The notes below the pieces were generated by a model, which did no database searches, had not been told where the DNA came from, and saw only the letters and a list, made by a program, of their open reading frames with translations. A stretch of 10,046 nt of DNA, taken from the NCBI GenBank assembly GCA_965145485.1, contig CBCTCU010000061.1, positions 1 to 10,046 on the forward strand, written 5' to 3'. Positions 1-5,447 of the stretch are shown in pieces (positions within the stretch are counted from its first letter, which is position 1; every line of letters starts with the position of its first letter). Position numbers and translations under genes: made by a program. This DNA comes from CABQCM01 sp965145485. GTDB taxonomy: Bacteria > Bacillota > Clostridia > Oscillospirales > Acutalibacteraceae.

Positions 1-381
1 CACCTCCACAAAACCCCGGCTTTGGTATAGACGGATGGCGGGCGTGTTGGAGGGGCGCACCTCCAAAAAAATGGAGGACAGGCCGCTTGTTTGCGATGCC
101 TGCACCAGGGCGTCGAGAATTTTGCCCCCCGCCCCCCGGCCCCGGAACCGGGGAAGGCAGGCAATGTTGCCGATGCTCCCTTCGTCCAGAGCGGCGCGCA
201 TGCTGCCGTAAGCGGCCACTTCACCGTCGATCAGGGCGCACAGCATCCAGGCGTCCGGGCAGGCGAGCTCCTGCTCGAGAGCCGTTATGCTCCACGGGTG
301 GGAAAAGCAGGCTTTCTCAATTTCCCCAATCTGGGCAATCGCCCAGGCCCCGGCGGGCACGATTTCAATGACGCTGCTCAC
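1..381 (-). CDS. rimI: RimI-type ribosomal-protein N-acetyltransferase (partial, C-terminus cut by window edge)
   Basis: GNAT-family acetyltransferase. RimI enzymes transfer acetyl from acetyl-CoA to the N-terminal alanine of ribosomal protein S18. Reading the minus strand from a GTG at 381-379 gives 127 uninterrupted codons to the edge. Early on it has the RimI hallmark CFSHPWS (residues 25-31). Later it has the acetyl-CoA pyrophosphate-binding loop RFRGRGAGG, followed by a beta strand and LEVRPSNTPAIRLY, then QSRGF, the usual C-terminal GNAT signature. RimI proteins are about 150 residues, so only some 20-25 are missing. A GAGGGG sequence lies about 10 nt before the GTG; a second in-frame GTG at 360-358 is an alternative start. 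The start lies inside the end of the upstream phosphatase gene (17-bp overlap), implying translational coupling. In Firmicutes rimI commonly sits with tsa genes for tRNA t6A synthesis, which may lie beyond the left edge (inference). Confidence 0.85.
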   Translation of the reverse strand, partial: MSSVIEIVPAGAWAIAQIGEIEKACFSHPWSITALEQELACPDAWMLCALIDGEVAAYGSMRAALDEGSIGNIACLPRFRGRGAGGKILDALVQASQTSGLSSIFLEVRPSNTPAIRLYQSRGFVEV

Positions 382-808
382 GTTCGATCAGCCCCTCAAG
401 CAACTCCTGGCACAGGGCCTCCAGCTGATCCCGGCAATGCCGGTAGCACTCCAGGTCGCCGCCGAAGGGATCGGACACCGACTCGCGGGGAATATACAGC
501 TTGTCCCGCGGCGCTCCCGCCCCCAAAAGGGCGTCCGCGTAGGCGTGCGTCAAGGGAACGGCTACGCAGTTCCCGTCCATGAGCCGGGCGTCAAACGGCC
601 GTGCGGTATGCGCCGCGATGTCAACGCCAATTTCCAGACAGGCCGCGACGGCGTTGGCGGCGACCGCATCGCCCTGTACGGCGTACAGCCCGGCACTCTC
701 GGCTTGGAACCGGGTTTCCCCCCGGCGGCGGGCCATATCGTTAAAAATCCCTTCCGCCATGGGGCTGCGGCAGGTATTTCCCGCGCAAAGAAACAGAATG
801 CGTGTCAT
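365..808 (-). CDS. ywlE: Low-molecular-weight phosphatase, probably protein arginine phosphatase (YwlE type)
   Basis: A 147-residue cytoplasmic LMW phosphatase of normal family length. The N-terminal catalytic P-loop is C8-A-G-N-T-C13-R14-S15 followed by PMAEG. C8 is the nucleophile and R14 binds phosphate. The general-acid loop is SDPFGG with D113. Residue 12 is Thr; in B. subtilis YwlE the equivalent Thr selects phosphoarginine, whereas tyrosine phosphatases usually carry Ile. I therefore infer a protein arginine phosphatase that reverses McsB-type arginine phosphorylation; mcsB is not in this window. The start is the ATG at 808 because a strong AAGGAGGA site sits just upstream (about 813-820) and the catalytic motif begins seven residues later; an upstream in-frame ATG at 877 has no such support. 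It overlaps rimI by 17 bp. A possible decayed paralogue lies upstream at 1064-1320. Confidence 0.9.
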   Translation of the reverse strand: MTRILFLCAGNTCRSPMAEGIFNDMARRRGETRFQAESAGLYAVQGDAVAANAVAACLEIGVDIAAHTARPFDARLMDGNCVAVPLTHAYADALLGAGAPRDKLYIPRESVSDPFGGDLECYRHCRDQLEALCQELLEGLIEREQRH

Positions 809-859
809 CCTAGCTTCCTCCTTGTCATGCGCAAAATGATGGTAGAACGCGCAATAAAA

Positions 860-939
860 ATGATGTCCTATGTGCACGGACGTGGGCCGGCGCTTAGAAC
901 CAGAGTATTATCGTCGCTTGCGGCTGTGATACCATGAGC
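860..939. repeat. Diverged tandem repeat, copy 1 (91-bp period)
   Basis: This segment aligns without gaps to 951-1030 at a constant offset of 91 bp with roughly two thirds identity by hand count. Most differences are transitions. Each copy starts near a TGGTAT-like sequence and ends near an ATACCA-like one, so each unit is bounded by an imperfect inverted repeat, and its 3' part can form a small hairpin. It lies about 50 bp upstream of the phosphatase start and contains no convincing ORF. It may be a degenerate mobile palindromic element or a structured leader. Confidence 0.7.
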
Positions 940-958
940 ACGTAGTGTGAATGGTATC
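928..958. repeat. Perfect 8-bp inverted repeat at the junction of the two tandem copies
   Basis: GATACCAT (928-935) is exactly complementary to ATGGTATC (951-958). The 15-nt interior can extend the hairpin through two G-A mismatches and a further four pairs around a GTA triloop. It is formed by the end of copy 1 and the start of copy 2. It would lie in the leader of the minus-strand phosphatase transcript if the promoter at 1017-1045 is real. GATACCAT recurs at 1173-1180. Confidence 0.65.
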
Positions 959-1030
959 CTATGCACATGGCCGTAGGCCCAAGCTCAAAATCAAAGTATC
1001 ATAGCCGTCTGAGGCTATTATACCACGCCC
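951..1030. repeat. Diverged tandem repeat, copy 2 (91-bp period)
   Basis: Second copy of the 91-bp-period repeat (see 860-939). This copy has a clean small hairpin, ATAGCC-GTCTGA-GGCTAT, at 1001-1018 (six pairs, six-base loop), near the position where copy 1 has a weaker equivalent. Its ends, TGGTATCCTATG and (reverse strand) TGGTATAATAGC, form an imperfect terminal inverted repeat. Its right end carries a minus-strand TATAAT. Confidence 0.7.
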
Positions 1031-1045
1031 ATCCAACCGCTACAA
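1017..1045 (-). promoter_or_regulatory. Candidate sigma-A promoter for the ywlE-rimI unit
   Basis: On the minus strand TTGTAG (1045-1040) and a perfect TATAAT (1022-1017) are separated by 17 nt. The -10 is ideal; the -35 matches only the TTG of TTGACA. Transcription would start near 1010 and give a leader of about 200 nt carrying both 91-bp repeats before the phosphatase ribosome binding site. No better promoter was seen closer to the gene. Confidence 0.4.
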
Positions 1046-1063
1046 GAAGGCCGTGCGAATTCT

Positions 1064-1320
1064 CTAAGACCTACGACTTGCATTCACCGCACGAAACCAT
1101 GCATTTTCCAGCATGAGCGTATCGGAAGCGGCCATGAACGGTTTGCCGGTGAGGGTGACAATGCGATTTTACGATACCATACGGTGAAATTGGCCCGGCA
1201 ACCGGCGGGCGGTGTGGGCAGCGGTGCGTCCAGAGCAGGTAGATTGGTTACGAGAAAGTCGCCGTCACGAAAGACGAAAGACCGGCTGGCATGCGCGGCG
1301 ATGTAGACGCCGGCGGGATA
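1064..1320 (-). pseudogene. Decayed LMW-phosphatase relic (C-terminal part)
   Basis: The minus strand from 1311 translates as GVYIAAHASRSF and then RDGDFLV. This lines up with GVDIAAHTARPF and MDGNCVAV in the intact phosphatase at 365-808. At DNA level, 22 bases around 1291-1312 match the corresponding part of the intact gene with only about three differences. After a frameshift, a second stretch (about 1150 to 1064) reads GKPFMAASD, then LEN, WFR and a TAG, which resembles the family's PRESVSDPFGGDLECYR region in spacing. The N-terminal catalytic P-loop is absent, and a TGA lies in frame just upstream of the homologous block. The first block is fairly clear; the second is weak. The plain alternative is chance similarity in GC-rich DNA. 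Confidence 0.45.
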
Positions 1321-1345
1321 CGCTGATGGAATTTGGATTCATCTC

Positions 1346-1375
1346 TTGACGCGGCCGTTACCCGCGCGATATAAT
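1346..1375 (+). promoter_or_regulatory. Sigma-A type promoter upstream of the ylbJ-like gene
   Basis: TTGACG (1346-1351) and a perfect TATAAT (1370-1375) are separated by 18 nt, a very good vegetative promoter match. Initiation near 1382 would give a leader of about 235 nt before the TTG start at 1618. A GGGGC/GCCCC inverted repeat (1377-1381 and 1388-1392) lies at the predicted start site. The leader contains a GTG-initiated 62-codon ORF (1423-1611) ending just before the next gene; I could not recognise it and do not call it a gene. Confidence 0.6.
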
Positions 1376-1571
1376 GGGGGCGTTCCAGCCCCTGGACGAT
1401 TCAGGCGCCACATCGGCAGGGTGTGTCCGATCGTGCTAGAAAAAAGGGGTTTTACGCCGTTGGTGTCTGCCCGATTTGGCAAGGTGTCCTTTCCGCTGAT
1501 TGGCTTGCTCCCTTTTATGGCGTGCTTTGTGGCGTCGTCCGTCAAGCGGCCGACCGGTTCTCGGAATCCGG

Positions 1572-1601
1572 TTCATGCTTCCCTTCTCTTGCGCATATAC
1601 T
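1572..1601 (+). promoter_or_regulatory. Possible sigma-E (sporulation) promoter for the ylbJ-like gene
   Basis: TTCATGCT (1572-1579), 14 nt, then CATATACT (1594-1601) resembles the sigma-E pattern GTCATATT-N14-CATACAAT in both spacing and most positions. B. subtilis ylbJ is a sigma-E gene, which fits. Against it, the start site would lie only about 10 nt before the TTG start codon, leaving a very short leader. Confidence 0.35.
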
Positions 1602-1617
1602 TTACGGGTGATGCGCA

Positions 1618-2736
1618 TTGAAATGGAAAAACGCTTGGCACGCTGCCCTGGGGGCGGCGGCGATTTTGGCTGCCCTTGCGGGCATCTTCTGTTATCCTGC
1701 CCAATGCGCCGAGGGGGTGCGCCGGGGCCTGCTGATGTGCGGGTCCCTGGTGATCCCGGCTTTGTTCCCTTTTATGGCGCTGTGTGAATTTATCGGCAAT
1801 TCGGGCTGGTCCGCCCGGCTGGGCCGCTGGGCCTGCCCGGTCACCCGCCGGCTGTTTGGCATCCGGGCGCCGGTCGGCGCGGCGGTGGTCATGGGCTTCA
1901 TCGGGGGTTATCCGGTGGGGGCGCGGTCCACCGCGTCGCTCTATCGGGATGGGCTGATCGACCGTACCGAGGCCCGCCGGATGCTCTGCTTTTGCGTCAA
2001 TGGGGGGCCCGCCTTTGTGATGTCGGCCGTGGGGGTTGGCATGTTACAGAATGCGAAGGCTGGCTGGCTGCTGTTGGCCGCCCACTGGCTTTCCTCCCTG
2101 CTGCTCGGCTGTATTTTGGGCATGGTTTGGCGGCGCCGGCCGCCCGCTCCTTTACCGGATGAAAGGCGCGTCCCTCTGCCGCTGGACACCCGGCGCAGGG
2201 TTCCGTTGTCCGAAGCTTTTGTCGAGGGGGTCGCTTCGGCCTCGGCGGGCATGTTTGGCATCTGCGCGTTTGTGATCCTGTTTTGCTGCCTGTTGTCCTT
2301 GCTCGGCGCGCTCCCGTTATCCGAGGGAGCTTATCGCATACTGGCCGCCGTGCTGGAGACGACCAGCGGCTGCCGGGAGCTTGCCGCCGGCGGGGTTTCT
2401 CTGCCCTGGATATCGGCGGCACTGGGCTTTGGCGGGATCTGCGTCCATTTTCAAGTGCTGTCGAGCGCGGGGGAAATCCGGCCGAATCTCATCGTATTTG
2501 AACTCTGCCGCATGCTGCACGCGGCCATTTCCTTTGCCCTTTGCAGCGCATTGGTGCGAATTGTGCCGGGGGCGGCGCCGGTGATATCCAATGCGGTCAA
2601 TCCCGTGTTCGCCGGCATGGCGACGACGGTGCCAGCCTCGGCGGCGCTGCTGTGCAGCGCGGCGGTTTTGCTGCTGTGCCCCGTGACCCGGCGGCCTGGT
2701 GAAGAGGGGCGGGGGCCGTATATCGGTTCCATCTAG
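1618..2736 (+). CDS. ylbJ: YlbJ/SpoVV-like sporulation integral membrane protein (nucleoside-recognition fold)
   Basis: A 372-residue, strongly hydrophobic, multi-pass membrane protein. It carries two related halves typical of the YlbJ/nucleoside-recognition family. The first has GFIGGYPVGA (residues 93-102), then EARRML and CVNGGPAFV (126-134), the usual substrate-gate region. The second has GFGGICVHFQVLSS, the matching motif of the C-terminal half. YlbJ (SpoVV) of B. subtilis is needed in the mother cell for dipicolinic acid transport into the forespore; that role is known for the family and inferred here. Length is slightly below the usual roughly 400. A TGA at 1609-1611 is in frame upstream, so TTG 1618 is the only early start. 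The ribosome binding site is weak (GGTGAT). Related nucleoside-recognition transporters are the alternative. Confidence 0.72.
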   Translation: MKWKNAWHAALGAAAILAALAGIFCYPAQCAEGVRRGLLMCGSLVIPALFPFMALCEFIGNSGWSARLGRWACPVTRRLFGIRAPVGAAVVMGFIGGYPVGARSTASLYRDGLIDRTEARRMLCFCVNGGPAFVMSAVGVGMLQNAKAGWLLLAAHWLSSLLLGCILGMVWRRRPPAPLPDERRVPLPLDTRRRVPLSEAFVEGVASASAGMFGICAFVILFCCLLSLLGALPLSEGAYRILAAVLETTSGCRELAAGGVSLPWISAALGFGGICVHFQVLSSAGEIRPNLIVFELCRMLHAAISFALCSALVRIVPGAAPVISNAVNPVFAGMATTVPASAALLCSAAVLLLCPVTRRPGEEGRGPYIGSI

Positions 2737-2847
2737 GGGAGATGGCGTTAGGCCAAGGCCTGGCTGGCTTTGCTCGCGACGCGCGGGAGGACGCGGCTTG
2801 CTGCTGTGCCTGCGCCAAAAGATTGTGATAGGACGGAGGACGGTTGT

Positions 2848-3063
2848 ATGTCCAAATATTGGTCAAAAGGGAATCTTCCCGCTCGATGCGGGTGGTGCTC
2901 GCACGGGGTCCCTTCCGCGGACGGGACGTGTATCTTGTGTAAAAAGCGAGGCGTCATGGACGCGGACGACCACTGCCCTCACTACGACTACGATCCATTG
3001 CGCCGGGAGCCGCATCCCCAGCCTGCGCTGCCGCTCATCGACGGGGAGGAGTTTCGGCTATAG
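2848..3063 (+). CDS. Small zinc-ribbon-like protein of unknown function
   Basis: A 71-residue protein. The ATG at 2848 has GGAGGA seven nt upstream, a strong start signal. Cysteines are arranged C14-x2-C17 and C28-x2-C31, with C43 and several histidines following, which is a zinc-ribbon-like pattern. After it comes HYDYDPLRREP, then a Pro-rich stretch and an acidic tail. I recall similar short proteins with a C...YDPLKR ending as conserved hypotheticals in Clostridia, but no function is known to me. It follows the ylbJ-like gene by 111 nt on the same strand and may share its transcript. There is no signal peptide or membrane segment. Confidence 0.8.
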   Translation: MSKYWSKGNLPARCGWCSHGVPSADGTCILCKKRGVMDADDHCPHYDYDPLRREPHPQPALPLIDGEEFRL

Positions 3064-3376
3064 CGCCGGATTTGGGATGGCGTATGTTTCCGGAGGCGGC
3101 CGCCGTTACCATGCGACGCATTGTCCTTGGACCAGGCTATGCCTTTTGACGGTTGGTATCGGGAATGCTCCAGAGCATTTTCATACGATCGATGTCGCGG
3201 TTACTCTGCTTGGTTGGTTGAGCTCCATGTATGCTGGAGCAGTTCCTGGGACGGTTGGTATGTATCGTCCAGCTTTGTTTGATTTTGCCGGGCTTGCGCG
3301 GCTGATGCTTGCAGAAAATTTTTTAAGCCGATCTGTTGGAGTCTATGATTGCAATTGATCCTCGTGAAGGAAAGTT
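3064..3376. other. Intergenic stretch with no recognisable gene
   Basis: About 310 bp in which I recognise no gene. Long plus-strand reading frames exist but have no ribosome binding site or familiar motif. The 12-mer GACGGTTGGTAT occurs at 3148-3159 and 3250-3261 (102 bp apart), with weak similarity continuing after each, so this may be another decayed tandem duplication. Two hairpins are present: AATGCTC/GAGCATT (3164-3179) and GCTCCA/TGGAGC (3222-3240). Confidence 0.5.
3164..3181 (+). terminator. Weak candidate terminator after the small zinc-ribbon gene
   Basis: AATGCT-CCAG-AGCATT followed by TT gives a six-pair stem with a short U-run partly inside the stem. It lies about 100 nt after the stop codon. 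The stem is short and AT-leaning, so termination would be inefficient. Confidence 0.3.
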
Positions 3377-3393
3377 TTGATTTATCAAGATGC

Positions 3394-3419
3394 AAAATCC
3401 CCAGGATTTTATATATAAT
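3394..3419 (+). promoter_or_regulatory. TATAAT box preceded by a perfect inverted repeat
   Basis: AAAATCC-CCA-GGATTTT (3394-3410) is a perfect 7-bp inverted repeat. It lies directly before TATAAT (3414-3419) and covers the space where the -35 element would be. The best -35 (TGCAAA at 3391) is poor, so this could be an activator- or repressor-controlled promoter, or simply AT-rich DNA. Confidence 0.3.
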
Positions 3420-3454
3420 AATTTTTGAAAGAGTTTCTCAGCCGCGGCGCGGTA

Positions 3455-3706
3455 ATGGTTTGCGTCACATGCGACCCTTTTGATGGCGTTGAAACGAAAG
3501 AGGGCGTCAATATATCGCTGCCAGGGCGATGTGTTTTTTTACAACATGGTGCGGCTGGCTTTTGGCCGGGTTGGATGGACAAACTTTCTCGGACATGCCC
3601 CGATATGGCTTTTGATGATCCGAACGGCATGGCGCAGCGGTTGTATATGCAAGATACTGTTTCCAAAGCCGATCCTTCCCGATGTGGAGAGGTTGGCCTT
3701 TTGTGA
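3455..3706 (+). CDS. Unrecognised 83-residue ORF between promoter-like and terminator signals
   Basis: The ATG at 3455 opens 83 codons ending in TGA (3704-3706); the frame is open from 3425 (TTG). The predicted protein is mixed in composition, with no membrane segment or signal peptide. It contains VCVTC near the start and CVFLQHG in the middle. The latter is faintly like the HG motif of glycerophosphotransferases, but not enough for a call. There is no clear ribosome binding site. In its favour, it lies between a TATAAT box (3414) and a strong terminator (3732-3783). Another frame is also open here, so a non-coding transcript or decayed DNA is equally possible. Confidence 0.25.
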   Translation: MVCVTCDPFDGVETKEGVNISLPGRCVFLQHGAAGFWPGWMDKLSRTCPDMAFDDPNGMAQRLYMQDTVSKADPSRCGEVGLL

Positions 3707-3731
3707 TAGCCTTGTCTGCACGGTGGGACGC

Positions 3732-3783
3732 AACGGCAAGCCTATGGCCGGCTCCTGTCTGCCGGGGCTTCAGGCCGTTTTTT
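3732..3783 (+). terminator. Strong intrinsic terminator upstream of the tag-like operon
   Basis: A long hairpin: AACGGC (3732-3737) pairs with GCCGTT (3774-3779), AAGCC (3738-3742) with GGCTT (3766-3770), and CCGG (3748-3751) with CCGG (3762-3765). It is followed by six T residues (3778-3783). It ends 10 nt before the -35 of the next promoter, so it probably insulates the operon from upstream transcription. An attenuator role is possible only if transcription reads in from the 3414 box. Confidence 0.75.
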
Positions 3784-3792
3784 CGAAAGGGC

Positions 3793-3821
3793 TTTTCAAG
3801 TTTGTTAATTTGTGTTATTAT
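3793..3821 (+). promoter_or_regulatory. Candidate sigma-A promoter of the tag-like operon
   Basis: TTTTCA (3793-3798), 17 nt, TATTAT (3816-3821). The spacing is ideal and each hexamer is a fair match to consensus. Initiation near 3828 gives a leader of about 37 nt that holds the GGAGG site of the first gene. Confidence 0.5.
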
Positions 3822-3864
3822 AAATGAACATTCCGATTACGCTGTTGATCTTTGGAGGATACCA

Positions 3865-5037
3865 ATGAAGGACAAGCTAATGGCTTTGGTAAAATATAAC
3901 GGCTGGATTTATACCTTATATTTTCATTTGTGCAGCTTAGCTGTTAACATTTTAAAATTATTTGTAAGGACAGACGACCACCTCATATTGTTTACCAGTT
4001 TCGGCGGAAAAAAATATGACGACAGCCCCAAAGTGCTGTATGAAGCCATCTGTAAAGATGAGCGTTTTCAAAATTTCCGGTGTGTGTGGGCTTTTCACCG
4101 GCCGGCGGACTTTGAGGACTGCAAGCTGGAATCGGTCAAAACCGATACATTGCAATATTTTAAGACGGCATTGAAAGCCAGATGTTGGATTACCAATTCC
4201 AGCATAGAAAGAGGTTTGCGTTTTAAGGGAAAACGAACCTTTTACTTTAACACTTGGCATGGTACGCCCATAAAAAAAATGGGCAGCGATATTTCGCAGG
4301 ATAACACCTCCTTTCGTGCTAAAACGGCGTTGCCGGTTGATAGGATGACGGTACAGAGCGATTATGAGGCGGAGATTTTCGGCCGGAGCTTTGATATCCC
4401 GGCGCAGAAATTTTTGAAGGCAGGACTTCCGCGAAATGACTGCCTGTGTCATTGCACCATGGAGGACCGGGCAAAGTTAAGGGAACAGTTCCATTTACCT
4501 TCGGATAAAGCGATTGTTTTGTATGCGCCTACCTTTCGGGAATATCAAAAAGACAGCGCTCGTCGTTGCGTCATGAATATGCCGTTTCAGATTGCGAAGT
4601 GGGAAGAGTCCTTATCAGACCGTTATGTAATACTCTTCCGCGCGCACTATGAGGTTGCAAAAGTGATGGGCATTCAAGACAGCGATTTTATTCATGACGT
4701 TTCCTCTTACCCAAATTTAAATGAATTGATGATTCTTTCCGATGTTTTAATCTCCGATTATTCCAGTATATTTTTTGATTATTCTATCATGGAAAAACCA
4801 ATGCTGTATTATACGTACGATTACGACGAATATGCACAAAAGCGCGGGATGTATTTTGATATCCGAACATTCTTGCATGGAAGCGATAAAGAAGAGGAGA
4901 TCATAAAAATATTGCAGGATTTGGATATAGAGGCGGAGCAGGAGCGCGCCCGTAGCTTTAAAAAGAAGTACGTTCCGTATTATGGCAAAGCAACGCAGCA
5001 GTCTTTAGACTGTATTTTGCATCATATTGTGGGGTGA
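3865..5037 (+). CDS. CDP-glycerol glycerophosphotransferase family protein (TagB/TagF-like)
   Basis: A 390-residue enzyme expected to transfer glycerol phosphate from CDP-glycerol to a lipid-linked teichoic-acid-type acceptor at the inner face of the membrane. Family motifs appear in order: NTWHGTPIKKMG (residues 129-140, catalytic His132), VQSDYEAEIF, GLPRND (187-192), VLYAPTFRE, LFRAHYEV (His261), then the CDP-binding region SYPNLNELMILSDVLISDYSSIFFD (about 281-305) and YDYDEY...RGMYFD. The length is that of a single catalytic domain, like the TagB primase (about 380), and much shorter than the TagF polymerase (about 750). The first 35 residues contain a hydrophobic, aromatic stretch that could help membrane association. 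The ATG at 3865 has GGAGG six nt upstream. The ORF extends further upstream but through the terminator, so that part is not coding. tagD follows after 4 nt. The gene is AT-richer than the flanks. Confidence 0.9.
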   Translation: MKDKLMALVKYNGWIYTLYFHLCSLAVNILKLFVRTDDHLILFTSFGGKKYDDSPKVLYEAICKDERFQNFRCVWAFHRPADFEDCKLESVKTDTLQYFKTALKARCWITNSSIERGLRFKGKRTFYFNTWHGTPIKKMGSDISQDNTSFRAKTALPVDRMTVQSDYEAEIFGRSFDIPAQKFLKAGLPRNDCLCHCTMEDRAKLREQFHLPSDKAIVLYAPTFREYQKDSARRCVMNMPFQIAKWEESLSDRYVILFRAHYEVAKVMGIQDSDFIHDVSSYPNLNELMILSDVLISDYSSIFFDYSIMEKPMLYYTYDYDEYAQKRGMYFDIRTFLHGSDKEEEIIKILQDLDIEAEQERARSFKKKYVPYYGKATQQSLDCILHHIVG

Positions 5038-5041
5038 TGGG

Positions 5042-5428
5042 ATGAAACGCGTGATTACCTATGGCACGTTTGATCTTTTGCATTATGGGCATATTAACTT
5101 GTTGAAACGGGCCAAAGAGTACGGTGATTATTTGATTGTATGCCTTTCGACGGATGAATTTAATTGGGAGCAAAAACGGAAAAAAGCTTATTTTTCATAT
5201 GAACAGAGGAAGTATTTGCTGGAATCCATTCGTTATGTCGATTTGGTCATTCCCGAATGCAGCTGGGAGCAAAAAATTACCGATGTCAAAGAGTATCATA
5301 TTGATACGTTTGTGATAGGGGATGACTGGAAGGGGAAGTTTGATTTTTTGAAAGAATTTTGTGATGTGGTATATCTTTCGCGTACGCCAGAGATATCTAC
5401 AACAAAAATAAAGCAAGATTTCAACTAA
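5042..5428 (+). CDS. tagD: Glycerol-3-phosphate cytidylyltransferase
   Basis: A 128-residue cytoplasmic nucleotidyltransferase making CDP-glycerol from CTP and glycerol 3-phosphate, the donor for the preceding gene's product. It starts with YGTFDLLHYGHINLL, containing the HxGH catalytic motif (H14-Y-G-H17), and ends with RTPEISTTKIK (residues 114-124), the CTP-binding RTxxISTT signature. TagD proteins are about 130 residues, so it is full length. The normal RTEGIST is RTPEIST here, a mild variation. The start at 5042 lies 4 nt after the upstream stop with GGGGTGATGGG as a compressed ribosome binding site, suggesting translational coupling. Confidence 0.93.
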   Translation: MKRVITYGTFDLLHYGHINLLKRAKEYGDYLIVCLSTDEFNWEQKRKKAYFSYEQRKYLLESIRYVDLVIPECSWEQKITDVKEYHIDTFVIGDDWKGKFDFLKEFCDVVYLSRTPEISTTKIKQDFN

Positions 5429-5447
5429 AAACGAAAGGGTATCTTGT

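Noticed and set aside
91..937. Long plus-strand frames opposite rimI and the phosphatase gene
   Set aside because: They are shadows of the well-supported minus-strand genes, with arginine/proline-rich composition typical of antisense frames in GC-rich DNA.
3718..3737. CGGTGGGACGC, faintly like a T-box antiterminator motif
   Set aside because: The match to GGGTGGNACCGCG is poor, no specifier stem was seen and the downstream genes are not of a T-box type.
3725..3760. GGGACGCAA followed by AGCC, resembling the core of a c-di-GMP-I (GEMM) riboswitch
   Set aside because: The tetraloop-receptor half (GGCAAACC...GAAA) is absent upstream, five extra bases interrupt the core, and the same bases are explained by the intrinsic terminator at 3732-3783.
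3682..3864. Upstream in-frame extension of the glycerophosphotransferase
   Set aside because: It would translate across a strong terminator and a promoter, while ATG 3865 has an excellent ribosome binding site and the family N-terminus.
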